From Hydractinia symbiolongicarpus (taxonomy: Eukaryota > Cnidaria > Hydrozoa > Anthoathecata > Hydractiniidae): a stretch of DNA of 64,000 nt. Below are positions 1 to 10,491 of the stretch, piece after piece (position 1 is the stretch's first letter; each line of letters opens with the position of its first letter). A program made the translations under genes and the position numbers. The DNA is taken from NCBI RefSeq assembly GCF_029227915.1, contig NC_079888.1, positions 15,297,001-15,361,000 on the forward strand, given 5' to 3'. Under the pieces are notes generated by a model. The model was not told the origin of the DNA. It made no database searches and was given only the letters and a program-made list of their open reading frames with translations.

Positions 1-584
1 AATTCAAAATACCTAGTAATACTGAAGATAACCTGAGATGCAAACATCATTAGGCACCTTACACAAAGTAGGAGTTCTGTACGATAGAGAACGACATTAT
101 TTGTATCCACAACGCATGCGCATGGTAGGGAAAACCCCAGTTCGGCGTATTCCACAAAAACCCTGGACGTGGGAAGAGGTGTTTTGTCGTTGTGGCTAGT
201 ACGTGAGTATATCTTTTTTATTTCCCACAATATTTTTACCACACTGAAGTTTTAAGTGCAAGAGAAATGTTTTTTTAGTTTAATAGGACGTATTGTCATG
301 GAAAGAAAAGAGGAAACAGCTAATCAAGATTTAACAAATACTTCTAGAAAAAGACAGAAATTCTAGCGAAAAAGCAAACATCAGTATAATTTTTTGTTCA
401 GTTTAACCCCACAATAGTTTTCTTTCTGAATTAAAGAGTTTTCTAGTACCTAATAGTCCCTTGTTATGTGCATATAATATAGATATGTTTATTAGTGATT
501 TTCAAAATCTTAAAACACAGTATTACATCACCAGCAAGTCAAACTTTGCTAAATTAGTTTATTTTTTACTATTTTATATTGTAG

Positions 585-1295
585 ATGCCCTATGGAATGG
601 ACAAGTGAACACGACCAAACTTTGGTTCGTGAAATACTCACTGTTTAACCTTACCTGGTTAAACCTTTCACTCTGAAACGAGGTCAAACTTGGACAAAAA
701 TTGCAGATATATTATGTTCCATACCTAATCCTGTGTTTCGGGTAAACCAAAGATATGCGAGAGAACGATATAAGTTTCTAGAGAAAGCATTTATGCGGAA
801 AAATGCAAATGAAGAAAAGTCCACAGGTACTAATGACCCTGAATTAACTTAGGTTAAAAATGGTATAGAGGAAATTTTCCAAAATGGCAAAAAAGCTGCT
901 TGACATTATGACGATGAAACCCAAAATGTAGAAAATGAGAGGAAAAAAGCGCAATATGTGCAAGAAATGTGCTTAGAAAGATGTAGTGAAACCAGGAAAC
1001 GTACAGATTCCATATATAGTGAAGAAAGTCCTCGTATCAAAAAATAGCTTAAAAGGATGGTGATATAAGGACGAAAGAGTTAGAGGTGCGTAAAGTAAAA
1101 ATAGATCAAAGAACAAAGGCAGCTGAAGACCAACAGAAAGTACTTGTTGAATTGCTAACAATGCAGAAAAAACAAATCGATGACAAGATGCAGCAACAAC
1201 AAACAACACAACAACAACAGCATGCCTTGTTATTAGCACAACAACAAGCTCAGCAACAACAAATGCAACCATTTGTTAAAATGATGGACAATTAA
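585..1295 (+). pseudogene. Myb/SANT-like DNA-binding protein of Harbinger copy 1 (broken)
   Basis: Harbinger elements carry a second gene for a Myb-like DNA-binding partner that helps bring the transposase to the ends. After a TTGTAG acceptor the reading frame has WTSEHDQTLVREIL, then RGQTWTKIADIL and VFRVNQRYARERYKFLE, the three-helix SANT-like layout seen in these proteins. The tail is acidic and basic, then glutamine-rich (QQQQTTQQQQ, about 1195-1270). The frame is broken by TAA after the first helix, TAG near 850, further stops near 900-1080 and a frame change before the Q-rich end at 1086-1295. Clearly dead, but the family is recognisable. Confidence 0.72.
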
Positions 1296-1409
1296 AAAAA
1301 AGATTAGACTGATTTACATGTGCATATATATATATTATCGTTACCATTACCTCGAAAAAAAATCTATAAATACTTGGAACTTGATGTTTTTGTTAGCTTT
1401 TATTTTTAC

Positions 1410-2175
1410 AGGAAATACTGTTGTAATATTGAAGGATCACAGTTAAAATAATGATGTTGTTGATTTATACAGACGTGTGTGAATTTCTGATTATTGCACA
1501 AGAAACATACATTGCCCTCACAGCACGTAAGCCTATTTTTAAATCTTTTTTAAAATCCAAAAATGCAAAATAATTTACAACGTCTCCAAATACCCATTTT
1601 ACGGCAAATTCGTACTTTGCTCATGGCTTTATTATATAAAACCTGGTTCCGAGTCAACGCTGGACCTCTAATGGTTGTTTGTGCACGTAAAGGGTAGGCT
1701 GGATCCCCATATATGCACAGTGAGTTGCCAAATCTGCCATAGGAGTGTTACTGCAACCGTTGCAAAAGTGTAGATTCATTCAGCATACCAGAGTCATGTT
1801 TTCTACCTTCATAGGACCAAATAGACTAGCACTTATCCCATCAGGTGGGACAACGGATTGGAATTTAATGCCATGAACCTTCTTATGTTCATTGTACACA
1901 ACACGTTGGTTTTTATTTGGGCGACATATAGCCTGGACTTTCCCATCAATAAAGCCCCAGCAGTTATCCAGTGGGGAACCTTTACTATAAACAGCATTTG
2001 CATACGACTGTAGATGGTTGGGCGATAATCGTGGATGATAAAGGTCTTGCAATAGGTTTTTAAAATTTCCATAAATATGGTCCATTATTTGATTAGAAAT
2101 ATTGGACAGTTGAGGTATTGGACGACCAAATCGGGGCATGTCACGATACCTACAGGGATAAGCAAATCTTTCCAA
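1410..2175 (-). pseudogene. Harbinger DDE transposase of copy 1, C-terminal part (broken)
   Basis: Minus-strand remnant of a HARBI1-like nuclease (DDE_Tnp_4 type). Readable blocks in order: RYRDMPRFGRPIPQ, LDNCWGFIDGKVQAICRP (first catalytic Asp), a YGDPAYPLR block (second Asp) after a stop codon, then KWVFGDVVNYF near 1600 (third acidic region) in a shifted frame. The N-terminal half is absent because homology to copy 2 ends at about 2178. The stop before the YGDPAYPL block (near 1752) also occurs in copy 2, so that break predates the duplication. Confidence 0.78.
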
Positions 2176-2635
2176 CTGATGATGTTGATAGTCATCACAC
2201 TGATAATTGCTTTTTCTTCCGCGGACAAATGTTTCATCTTTTTTTCAAAATGAAATGAATAATATCAACAATAACAAGCCAGATCATACAAAGAGTTTTT
2301 CTTAACTCACACTTCTGATATTCTGTGACATTTGTGAAACATTTCCAAATCCATGCCTAGTATGTATGAATTAAGGTTAGTTGTCTGTTGAAATAGATCC
2401 TCAGAGAAAAAAGGGTTATCCTAGGAAATAGATCAGCAGATGGTGGAAAAGATGGCGTCGTTTGACAGATCTTGGCATAGACGTGTGTCTGTGCGTCCGT
2501 GCTTAGTGTTGATTCATGTATTGAGGGTGCAAATAGGAAAATCATTGACATTGTCATAAAAAACAGTGTAAGTCGTGTTTATACTAACTAAATAACGCAG
2601 TATGACGTAAGGGTCGCCAGCAATGTACTCGTTGA

Positions 2636-3000
2636 ACATAACGGACATGCGTCCTCGATGGCAACATTAGGAACACTGGATATATTTAAACGTTCTGTAC
2701 TAAAACGAAATCTTATGCTGTACAAAACTTCTATTGGTGATGGCTATTTAATGATGACATTGAGCAGATCCATATCAATGTAAAACTATTGAAAAAGTCG
2801 AGTGCATTGAACATGTAAAGAAGCGAGTGGGAAGGAATTTATGTCTTACGTAAAGATTTGCCAAAGGATCAAACGAAGCTGATATTTAATCTTTTAAAAT
2901 TAATCGATGGCGCAATAAAATATACCCAGATTTCCTATGGCAACTTTTAAATGAAGTAAAAGACAAGCGTAATTATGTCGAATTGTTTAAATATTAAACC
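2636..3000 (+). pseudogene. Remnant of a Mutator-like (MULE) transposase
   Basis: Between the two Harbinger copies the plus strand shows, across frameshifts, a SIGDG-like block (about 2730), then IEQIHINVKLLKK and IEHVKKRVGRNL (about 2790-2840). These resemble the IGDGDS and C-x-HVQKRVG segments of Mutator-like transposases common in invertebrate genomes. Only about 100 codons can be followed, with several stops. The match rests on short motifs, so it is tentative. The piece lies where copy 1 lost its right end. Confidence 0.42.
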
Positions 3001-3671
3001 AGCTTTAGAAAAACACAAATGGTGTTCTCGTGCAGCTGACTCCTAGTTTTTGTACTGTAATGCTTCAAAGAAAACAAAAAATAAATTCAAAATACCTTGT
3101 TATACTGAAGATAACCTGAGATGCAAACATCATTAGGCACCTTACACAAAGTAGGACGGAGTTCTCTACGATAGAGAACAACATTATTTGTATCCACAAC
3201 GCATGCGCATTATAGGAAAAACCCCAGCTCGGCGTATTCCACAAAATCCCTGGACGTAAGAAGAGGTGTTTTGTCGTTGTGGTTAGTGCGTGAGTATATT
3301 TTTTTTATTTCCCACATTATTTTTACCACGGTGAAGTTTTATGTGCAAGAGAAATGTTTTTTTAGTTAAATAGGACGTATTGTCATGGAAAGAAAAGAGG
3401 AAACAGCTATTCAAGATTTAACAAATACTTCTAGAAAAAGACAGAAATTCTAGCAAGATAGCAAACATCAGTATAATTTTTTGTTCAGTTTAACCCCACA
3501 ATAGTTTTCTTTCTGAATTAAAGAGTTTTCTAGTACCTAATAGTCCCTTGATATGTGCATATAATATAGATATGTTTATTAGTGACTTTCAAAATCTTAA
3601 AACACAGTATTACATCACCAGCAAGTCAAACTTTGCTAAATTAGTTTATTTTTTACTATTTTATTTTGTAG

Positions 3672-4369
3672 ATGCCCTATGGAATGGACAAGTGAACACG
3701 ACCAAACTTTGGTTCGTGAAATACTCACTGTTTAACCTTACCTGGTTAAACCTTTCACTCTGAAACGAGGTCAAACTTGGACAAAAATTGCAGATATATT
3801 ATGTTCCATACCTAATCCTGTGTTTCGGGTAAACCAAAGATATGTGAGAGAACGATATAAGTTTCTAGAGAAAGCAATTGTGCGGAAAAATGCAAATGAA
3901 GAAAAGTCCACAGGTACTAATGACCCTGAATTAACTGAGGTTAAAAATGGTATAGAGGAAATTTTCTAAAATGGCAAAAAAGCTGCTTGACATTATGACG
4001 ATGAAACCCAAAATGTAGAAAATGAGAGGAAAAAAGCGCAATATGTGCAAGAAATGTGCTTAGAAAGATGAAACGTACAGATTCCATACATAGTGAAGAA
4101 ATTTCTCGTATCAAAAAATAGCTTAAAAGGATGGTGATATAAGGACGAAAGAGTTAGAGGTGCGTAAAGTAAAAATAGATCAAAGAACAAAGGCAGCTGA
4201 AGACCAAAAAAAAGTACTTGTTGATTTGCTAACAATGCAGAAAAAACAAATCGATGACATGGTGCAGCAACAACTAACGACACAACAACAACAGCATGCC
4301 TTGTTATTAGCACAACAACAATCTCAGCAACAACAAATGCAACCATTTGTTAAAATGATGGACAATTAA
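3672..4369 (+). pseudogene. Myb/SANT-like protein of Harbinger copy 2 (broken)
   Basis: Counterpart of the gene at 585-1295, again opening after a TTGTAG acceptor. It keeps the same first stop after the first helix but lacks the TAG found in copy 1 near 850 (here GAG), and has its own stop at about 3967 (TTCTAA). A deletion near 4070 removes several codons relative to copy 1. The Q-rich end at 4160-4369 stays open. Different breaks in the two copies show independent decay after duplication. Confidence 0.72.
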
Positions 4370-4480
4370 AAAAAGATTAGACGGATTTACATGTGCATAT
4401 ATATATTATCGTTACCATTACCTCGAAAAAAAATCTATAAATACTTGGAACTTGATGTTTTTGTTAGCTATTTTTTTTTA

Positions 4481-5544
4481 CTAGAAATACTGTTGTAATA
4501 TTGAAGGATCACAGTTAAAATAATGGTGTTGTTGATTTATACAGACGTGTGTGAATTTCTGATTATTGCACAAGAAACATACATTGCCCTCACAACACGT
4601 AAGCCTATTTTTAAATCTTTTTTAAAATCCAAAAATGCAAAATAATTTACAACGTCTCCAAATACCCATTTTACGGCAAATTCGTACTTTGCTCGTGGCT
4701 TTATTATATAAAACCTGGTTCCGAGTCAACGCTGGACCTCTAATGGTTGTTTGTGCACGCAAAGGGTAGGCTGGATCCCCATATATGCACAGTGAGTTGC
4801 CAAATCTGCCATAGGAGTGTTACTGCAACCGTTGCAAAAGTGTAGATTCATTCAGCATACCAGAGTCATGTTTTCTACCTTCATAGGGACCAAATAGACT
4901 AGCAATCATCCCATCAGGTGGGACAACGGATTGGAATTTAATGCTATGAACCCTCTTATGTTCATTGTACACAACACGTTGGTTTTTATTTGGGCGACAT
5001 ATAGCCTGGACTTTCCCATCAATAAAGCCCCAGCAGTTATCCAGTGTGGAACCTTTATTATAAACAGCATTTGCATACGACTGTAGATGGTTAGCCGATA
5101 ATCGTGGATGATTAAGGTCTTGCAATAGGTTTTTAAAATCTCTATAAATATGGTCCATTATTTGATTAGAAATATTGGACAATTGAGGTATTGGACGACC
5201 AAATCGGAGCATAATGTCACAATACCTGAAGGATAAGCAACTCTTTAAAGGAAAATGCACAGAACTTCTATACCACTTACTTTGATTCGATTGTACTTAG
5301 AAACGACTTCAGGTGTACGTAAAAGATTTCCAAGATAATAAATATCGTTTTTTAGAAAAGGAAATTTTGTTTTACATTCATCGTCTGTCAGATTTTCAAG
5401 TTCAAATTTATCATACGCCCAATAAGGTAAATCTATACTTTTCGATAAGTTGATATCGAAAAGCAACAAAAATTCCTCTTCATAAATTAAATCGTCTGAA
5501 TGTGCTAATAACAAACATTCACGTGTATTTCTGTAGGTTGCCAT
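4481..5544 (-). pseudogene. Harbinger DDE transposase of copy 2, near full length (broken)
   Basis: HARBI1-like DDE nuclease that would cut and paste the element. The start MATYRNTRECLLLAHSDD is at 5544. Blocks follow in the usual family order: an acidic N-terminal part with FPFLKNDIYYLGNLLRTPEV, GIEVLCIFL, RYCDIMLRFGRPIPQLSNIS, NCWGFIDGKVQAI (Asp 1), YGDPAYPLR (Asp 2), KWVFGDVVNYFAFLDF, and an end near LQQYF with TAG at 4483-4481. It is broken by a TAA and a frameshift at about 5230-5245, a stop near 4826, a frameshift near 4670 and another near the C-terminus. No intron is needed. Confidence 0.82.
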
Positions 5545-5696
5545 TTTTCGACTTTGGCGCTTAAATTTTGGATTTGTTTACATCGCCGCCTGTAAAATTC
5601 TTGCGTAAGCTTCTGTCAGCATCGTAACGAAGACGTAAAAATTATTCCGAACCACGCCGTCGTGGAAAACTCTGTCCTACTTTGCGTAAGGTGCTA

Positions 5697-7415
5697 TTAG
5701 ACTGACTAAGAGACGACGATCTTTTTTGGGACAACGCAAGATGTAAATGAATCTCCTAACAAGTTTACAAGAGAAAAACTCTTGAAATTGGTTTGCATTC
5801 TGATGTTTCAGAGTTTAATGAAGAAAAAGAGAGATTGAGAATGTCACGCAGATAGCAGGCCTGGTAATAGAGAATTTACAATCTATGTTGAATGAAAAAA
5901 AAATCGATTAATGACATTTTATCGAGTCACTTCACTGATTTAGTAATGACGACCTACCACGTAAGTGATTCCACGAAAAAACAAAAAATGGATTACTAAT
6001 GTAATCTTGTCTTGGCGCTCTTAAAATGTGTATCTGAAGAAAAATGGGAAAACAGCGGAGCTAAAAAGTTTTTTTCTGCGGTTTCTTATGACATACCTAC
6101 CCAATAACGTCATGAGACGTTCGCTCGGAACGGAGATTACGATTATTCTTTTATTCTTTTTTATTAAGCCTACAAGAACTTTGCAATATTCGTGAAAGTG
6201 GAAAAAGCACCTCGCGAACTTTGTACTTTCCTAAATCCATTCCTTCTTAGCTTTAACAAGATTACGTCACGTTTTCTTCATTAACTTAGGGTAAAAAGAA
6301 AAAAATAATGCTGGATAAAATTCTTTTATTCTGTAGCCAAAAAAGGTCTGTGATTATGCATTTACAAGCTGCATATCGACAACTAATATGCTTCTCTCTT
6401 GCAGCCGCCATTTGTTTATAACATAGTGAAATTGCACAACACAGTTGTTTTTATCAGTACTTAATATATAGAAATTTTTAGCAGGAATCTCTGGTTTCAC
6501 TCACATCGTATTAAATAGAGGCAATACGCACTACAATTTAAATTATCTTGTTCATTGCCTTACGCACAAGGATTTGTTCACCAAGATTGACATTTTCAAG
6601 TAAAGAAAATACTTTCATACCGAGCTAAATTTTTCTTTTGTTCATCGCTTTATACAAAATTTTCTCAAATTAGGTAAAGTTGCTTCGTTTGGGTTCGTTT
6701 TTCCATTTCATTTTACCTTTAGAATAGCTACGAAAGGAGCACCACCTCCATAATTTTAACAATGTTAGGTGGCATTATCTTATTTCAACGTTCTTAAGGT
6801 AGGCGCCCTTACCTTGCGGATGTATGGCGCATATAAAATTCACACAAAAAACCTCACACACGCACCAAAAATACACAGCAAGTTAATAGGAGAGAAGAGG
6901 TCCGCAAAACAAAGTCAACAAAAACAACAGCAACCTTAACTGATTTTGGTTAGAACCTTGCGTGCATCATTGTAGGTTGATTAACTAAACTATTGCGATG
7001 ACAAACACACATCAAACAGCAGGTGGCGCGAATGAAAAAAACGCCTTGGTCTACTCGTAACTCTACTGCACGATTTTAAAATAAGTAGACAACAAGAACT
7101 TCTTACAGTTTTTAAATAACTTTCAGCGTTTTCTCATAGAACAGAGAAACAAATAATTAAGGCGAAATGTGCACTAAAGTGTAAGAAAGCGATAAAGAAC
7201 TGATTAGCTTTCTAGACATCAGTGTCGCAGGGAGTGTGAAATGAAATCTATCGTAAAATCGAGCTTATTATGAGGATATTGATATATTCTAAGCACAGGA
7301 AACTCACATAAAGTATAAAATGTACTTAAAGTTTGCATAGCATTTCAGTTCTGCCACTCATCACAGTGCCTTTTATGCAAAATACCTTACCTGTAAATAA
7401 ATGCACTTGTATAAG
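5697..7415. other. Intergenic, no gene recognised
   Basis: AT-rich single-copy-looking sequence between the Harbinger pair and the minisatellite. No open frame of note, no transposase motif and no RNA gene was seen on either strand. I also looked here for the missing urocanase exons and found none of their conserved motifs. Confidence 0.6.
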
Positions 7416-9090
7416 TTTACACGTTAGTTAATGCCGTGCCAGTGACCCTCACTCTAATCTCACTTGCATGGTTGTACAGTCAAGTTAATACCCTGGCAGT
7501 AACCCTCACTGTAATCACACACGCATGGGTTTACAGGTAAGTTAATACCGTGCCAGTGACCCTCACTCTAATCACACACGCATGAGTTTACGGGTAAGCT
7601 AATACCGTGGCAGTGACCCTCACTCTAATCACACACGCATGGGTTTACAGGTAAGCTAATACCGTGCCAGTGACCCTCACTCTAATCGCACACGCATGGG
7701 TTTACAGGTAAGTTAATACCGTGCCAGTGACTCTCACTATAATCACACACGCATGGGTTTACAGGTAAGTTAATTCCGTGCCAGTGACCCTCATTCTAAT
7801 CACACACGCATGGGTTTACAGGTAAGTTAATACCGTGCCAGTGACCCTCACTCTAATCTCACTTGCATGGGTTTACAGGTAAGTTAATACCACGCCAGTG
7901 ACCCTCACCCTAATCACACACGCATAGGTTTACAGGTAAGTTAATGCCGTGCCAGTGAACCTCACTCTAATCACAAACGCATGGGTTTACAGGTAAGTTA
8001 ATACCGTAGCAGTGACCCTCAATCCAATCACACATGCATGGGTTTACAGGTAAGTTTATACCGTACCAGTGACCTCACCGTAATCGCACACGCATGGGTT
8101 TAGAGGTAAGTTAATACCGTGCCAGTGACCCTCACTCTAAAACACACGCATGTGTTTACAGGTAAGTTAATACCGCGCCAGTGACCCTCACTCTAATCAC
8201 ACACGCATGGGTTTACAGGTAAGCTAATACCGTGGCAGTGACCCTCACTCTAATCACACACGCATGGGTTTACAGGTAAGCTAATACTGTGCCAGTGACC
8301 CTCAGTCTAATAGCACAGGCATGGGTTTACAGGTACGTTAATACCGTGCCAGTGACGCTCACTCTAATCACAAACGCATGTGTTTACAGGTAAGGTAATA
8401 CCGTGCCAGTGACCCTCACTCTAATAGCACACACATGGGTTTACAGGTAAGTTAATACCGTGCCAGTGACTCTCACTATAATCACACACGCATGGGTTTA
8501 CAGGTAAGCTAATACCGTGCCAGTGACCCTCACTCTAAAACACACGCATGGGTTTACAGGTAAGTTAATTCCGTGCCAGTGACCCTCACTCTAATCACAC
8601 ACGCATGGGTTTACAGGTATGTTAATACCGTGCCAGTGACCCTCACTCTAATCTCACTTGCATGGGTTTACAGGTAAGTTAATACCATGCCAGTGACCCT
8701 CACCCTAATCACACACGCATGGGTTTACAGGTAAGCAAATACCGTGCCAGTGACCCTCACTTTAATCGCACACGCATGGGTTTACAGGTAAGTTAATGCC
8801 GTGCCAGTGAACCTCACTCTAATCACAAACGCATGGGTTTACAGGTAAGTTAATACCGTAGCAGTGACCCTCAATCCAATCACACATGTATGGGTTTACA
8901 GGTAAGTTTATACCGTACCAGTGACCTCACTGTAATCATACACGCATGGGTTTACAGGTAAGCTAATACCGTGCCAGTGACCCTCACTCTAATCACACAC
9001 GCATGGGTTTACAGGTAAGTTTATGTCACACACGCATGGGTATAGGAGTAAGTTAATATGGTGCCAGTGACCCTTACTTCAACACACACA
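7416..9090. repeat. 57-bp minisatellite, about 29 units
   Basis: Tandem array with a 57-bp unit (for example TTACAGGTAAG at 7531 recurs at 7588). Units begin GGTTTACAGGTAAGTTAATA, continue with CCGTGCCAGTGACCCTC and end with CACACACGCATG. About 29 units can be counted from the CAGTGA core; a few are 1-3 bp short, and the last is truncated near 9030. Every frame holds stops, so it is not coding. Blocks of variant units recur 795-852 bp apart (7771 with 8566, 8001 with 8853), showing segmental duplication within the array plus insertion of one extra unit. Confidence 0.96.
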
Positions 9091-9630
9091 CTTGGCTTAC
9101 AGATTAAATAAGGAACATTAAATTAAATGAAATAGGGAACAATTAGGTCTTCAATCAAAATTATTGGATGAACAAAATAACAATAACTTGTGTATAGAGT
9201 GGCTTACACGTCATCATCAATGCTTTTTTACGTTTATTTTTTTTTGTGAGGGTTCATACAGTAAAGGGGACACCATTGGGCTAAAAAATGTGCAGTTAAT
9301 AAAGATTGCACCTTCACCAAATCCAATTGAGACGAAATTTCGATTAAAAAAAAGAAGAATATTTCATACTTTCATTTATAATGAGGCGAAATTTTAAGTA
9401 AAAGAAAAAGAAGAAGATTTCATACTTTTATTTATAAGGATTGTAAATGAGAGAGTAGGTACATGTACATGTATAAGTATTCCTGGGCAAGGGATTGACT
9501 CTTTGTAACATAACAAGTCTCCATTCTTGTCATTGTTTGTCATCATCAAAAAAATTATTTGAATTTCTGGATTAATGTTGTCCTCTTTGACCAAATTCGC
9601 CAATCGATTTCAAATTCATTGTTCCTTGGC
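9091..9630. other. Intergenic spacer, no gene recognised
   Basis: AT-rich spacer between the minisatellite and the Tigger remnant. A near-duplicated stretch with CATACTTTCATTTATAA and CATACTTTTATTTATAA (about 9367 and 9420) is a short local repeat. No supported gene. Confidence 0.5.
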
Positions 9631-10491
9631 TCATACTCTGGAACATTGTTGACAAAACAGAGGTATTTTGTAGCATATAGTTATGACAATGGCTTCAAAT
9701 TCCAAATTGCCAGCTTCTTTGACTTCCATCTGTTCGTTGCCTCCATGCCCAGTTTTCTTAAACAATTTGGTTTCGTTAGTTATATCTCTGCACTCTTCTT
9801 TGGGCCATTGAATAGCCACAAGAGTTTCCTTGATAATTTGTGTTGCAGATGCATGTACCTGGATCCCTGCAAGCGCATATGTATCCAGGCCTTTTCGGTA
9901 TTTGACCTTGAAATATTGGATGCCAACATCCAGTGGATGTAGCCTCAAAGTTGTATTTTTTGGTAATAAAATAGTTTGAATTGCGAAAAAAATGACTAAT
10001 TCATAGATTATAGATGATACGTAGTCTTATTGAGAAAAAGGATGGCTTTTCTGTCTTGATATACAAGTTTTTTGTTAAAACGTGACAGTGCAGCTTTTAT
10101 TACTTTAGATATTAATTTAAAATTTTGAATATTACCTAGGTGTGACGAATCATGCAATTTCTTAAAATAGCGTGGGAGTTAACTTTTAAACTTTTCCCGA
10201 GCTGCATTAATAAAGAAGCAACATTTAATCGTTGTTTCGATTTTTGGCCACTCTCTGCTCGTTTTCCTTTTGTCTGGTAAAGCATTACAAAAGACAGCCA
10301 GATTCGTCTATCTTACAAATGTTTTCCAATGATTAGCCTTTAATCAATTCGTTTATCTCTTCCATCCAGGAAGTAACTATTTCTGTGAACATGCCTTTTT
10401 TTTGCAACAACAGGTTTTTCAGTGATTCAGCCCACTATCCGAGGCGCTAAAGTCAGCAAAGTCCCAATTCTTAAATTTCGTTTTTACAACA
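9631..10491 (-). pseudogene. Tigger/pogo-type DDE transposase remnant
   Basis: Minus-strand remnant of a Tc1/mariner-superfamily Tigger transposase. Reading from 10491 down: NWDFADFSASDSGLN (end of the second helix-turn-helix region), SLENICKIDESG with the first catalytic Asp in the usual NxDETG setting (frame shifts nearby), ALPDKRK-like and KSKQR blocks, then after a gap NTTLRLHPLDVGIQYFK (the LQPLDxG signature), KYRKGLD and FKKTGH near the end. Several stops and frame changes, and part of the catalytic centre is missing. It lies downstream of the last visible UROC1 exon. Confidence 0.8.

Larger units (their letters stand above)
53..2180. mobile_element. PIF/Harbinger transposon, copy 1, right end missing
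   Basis: Left part of a Harbinger-type element. It starts with GGCACCTTACACAAAG right after a TTA, the same terminus and target trinucleotide as copy 2 at 3136. It holds a Myb-like gene on + and a DDE transposase on -, both broken. Near-identity to copy 2 (a few percent difference by eye) stops at about 2180, and no right terminal inverted repeat follows. The 52 bases before the element match the bases before copy 2, so the two copies arose by tandem duplication of a larger segment rather than by two insertions. Confidence 0.82.
3136..5696. mobile_element. PIF/Harbinger transposon, copy 2, full length with both ends
   Basis: Element of 2561 bp flanked by TTA at 3133-3135 and 5697-5699, the 3-bp T-rich target duplication typical of PIF/Harbinger. 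Terminal inverted repeats of about 35 bp: 3136-3170 begins GGCACCTTACACAAAG and the reverse complement of 5662-5696 begins TAGCACCTTACGCAAAG. Just inside the left end, 3161-3179 is a near-palindrome (GTTCTCTACGATAGAGAAC) that may be a subterminal binding site. Both genes are present but broken, so it is non-autonomous now. Confidence 0.88.

Noticed and set aside
461-676. 71-codon frame repeated at 3548-3763
   Set aside because: It is the other frame of the Harbinger intron and Myb exon; the SANT-like sequence lies in the adjacent frame.
973-1272. Minus-strand hydrophobic frames at 973-1272 and 3993-4346
   Set aside because: Antisense of the Q-rich Myb tail; CAA and CAG repeats read backwards give V/L-rich protein.
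7416-9090. Regular repeats resembling a CRISPR array
   Set aside because: Units are contiguous 57-bp tandem copies with no unique spacers, and the genome is eukaryotic with introns.
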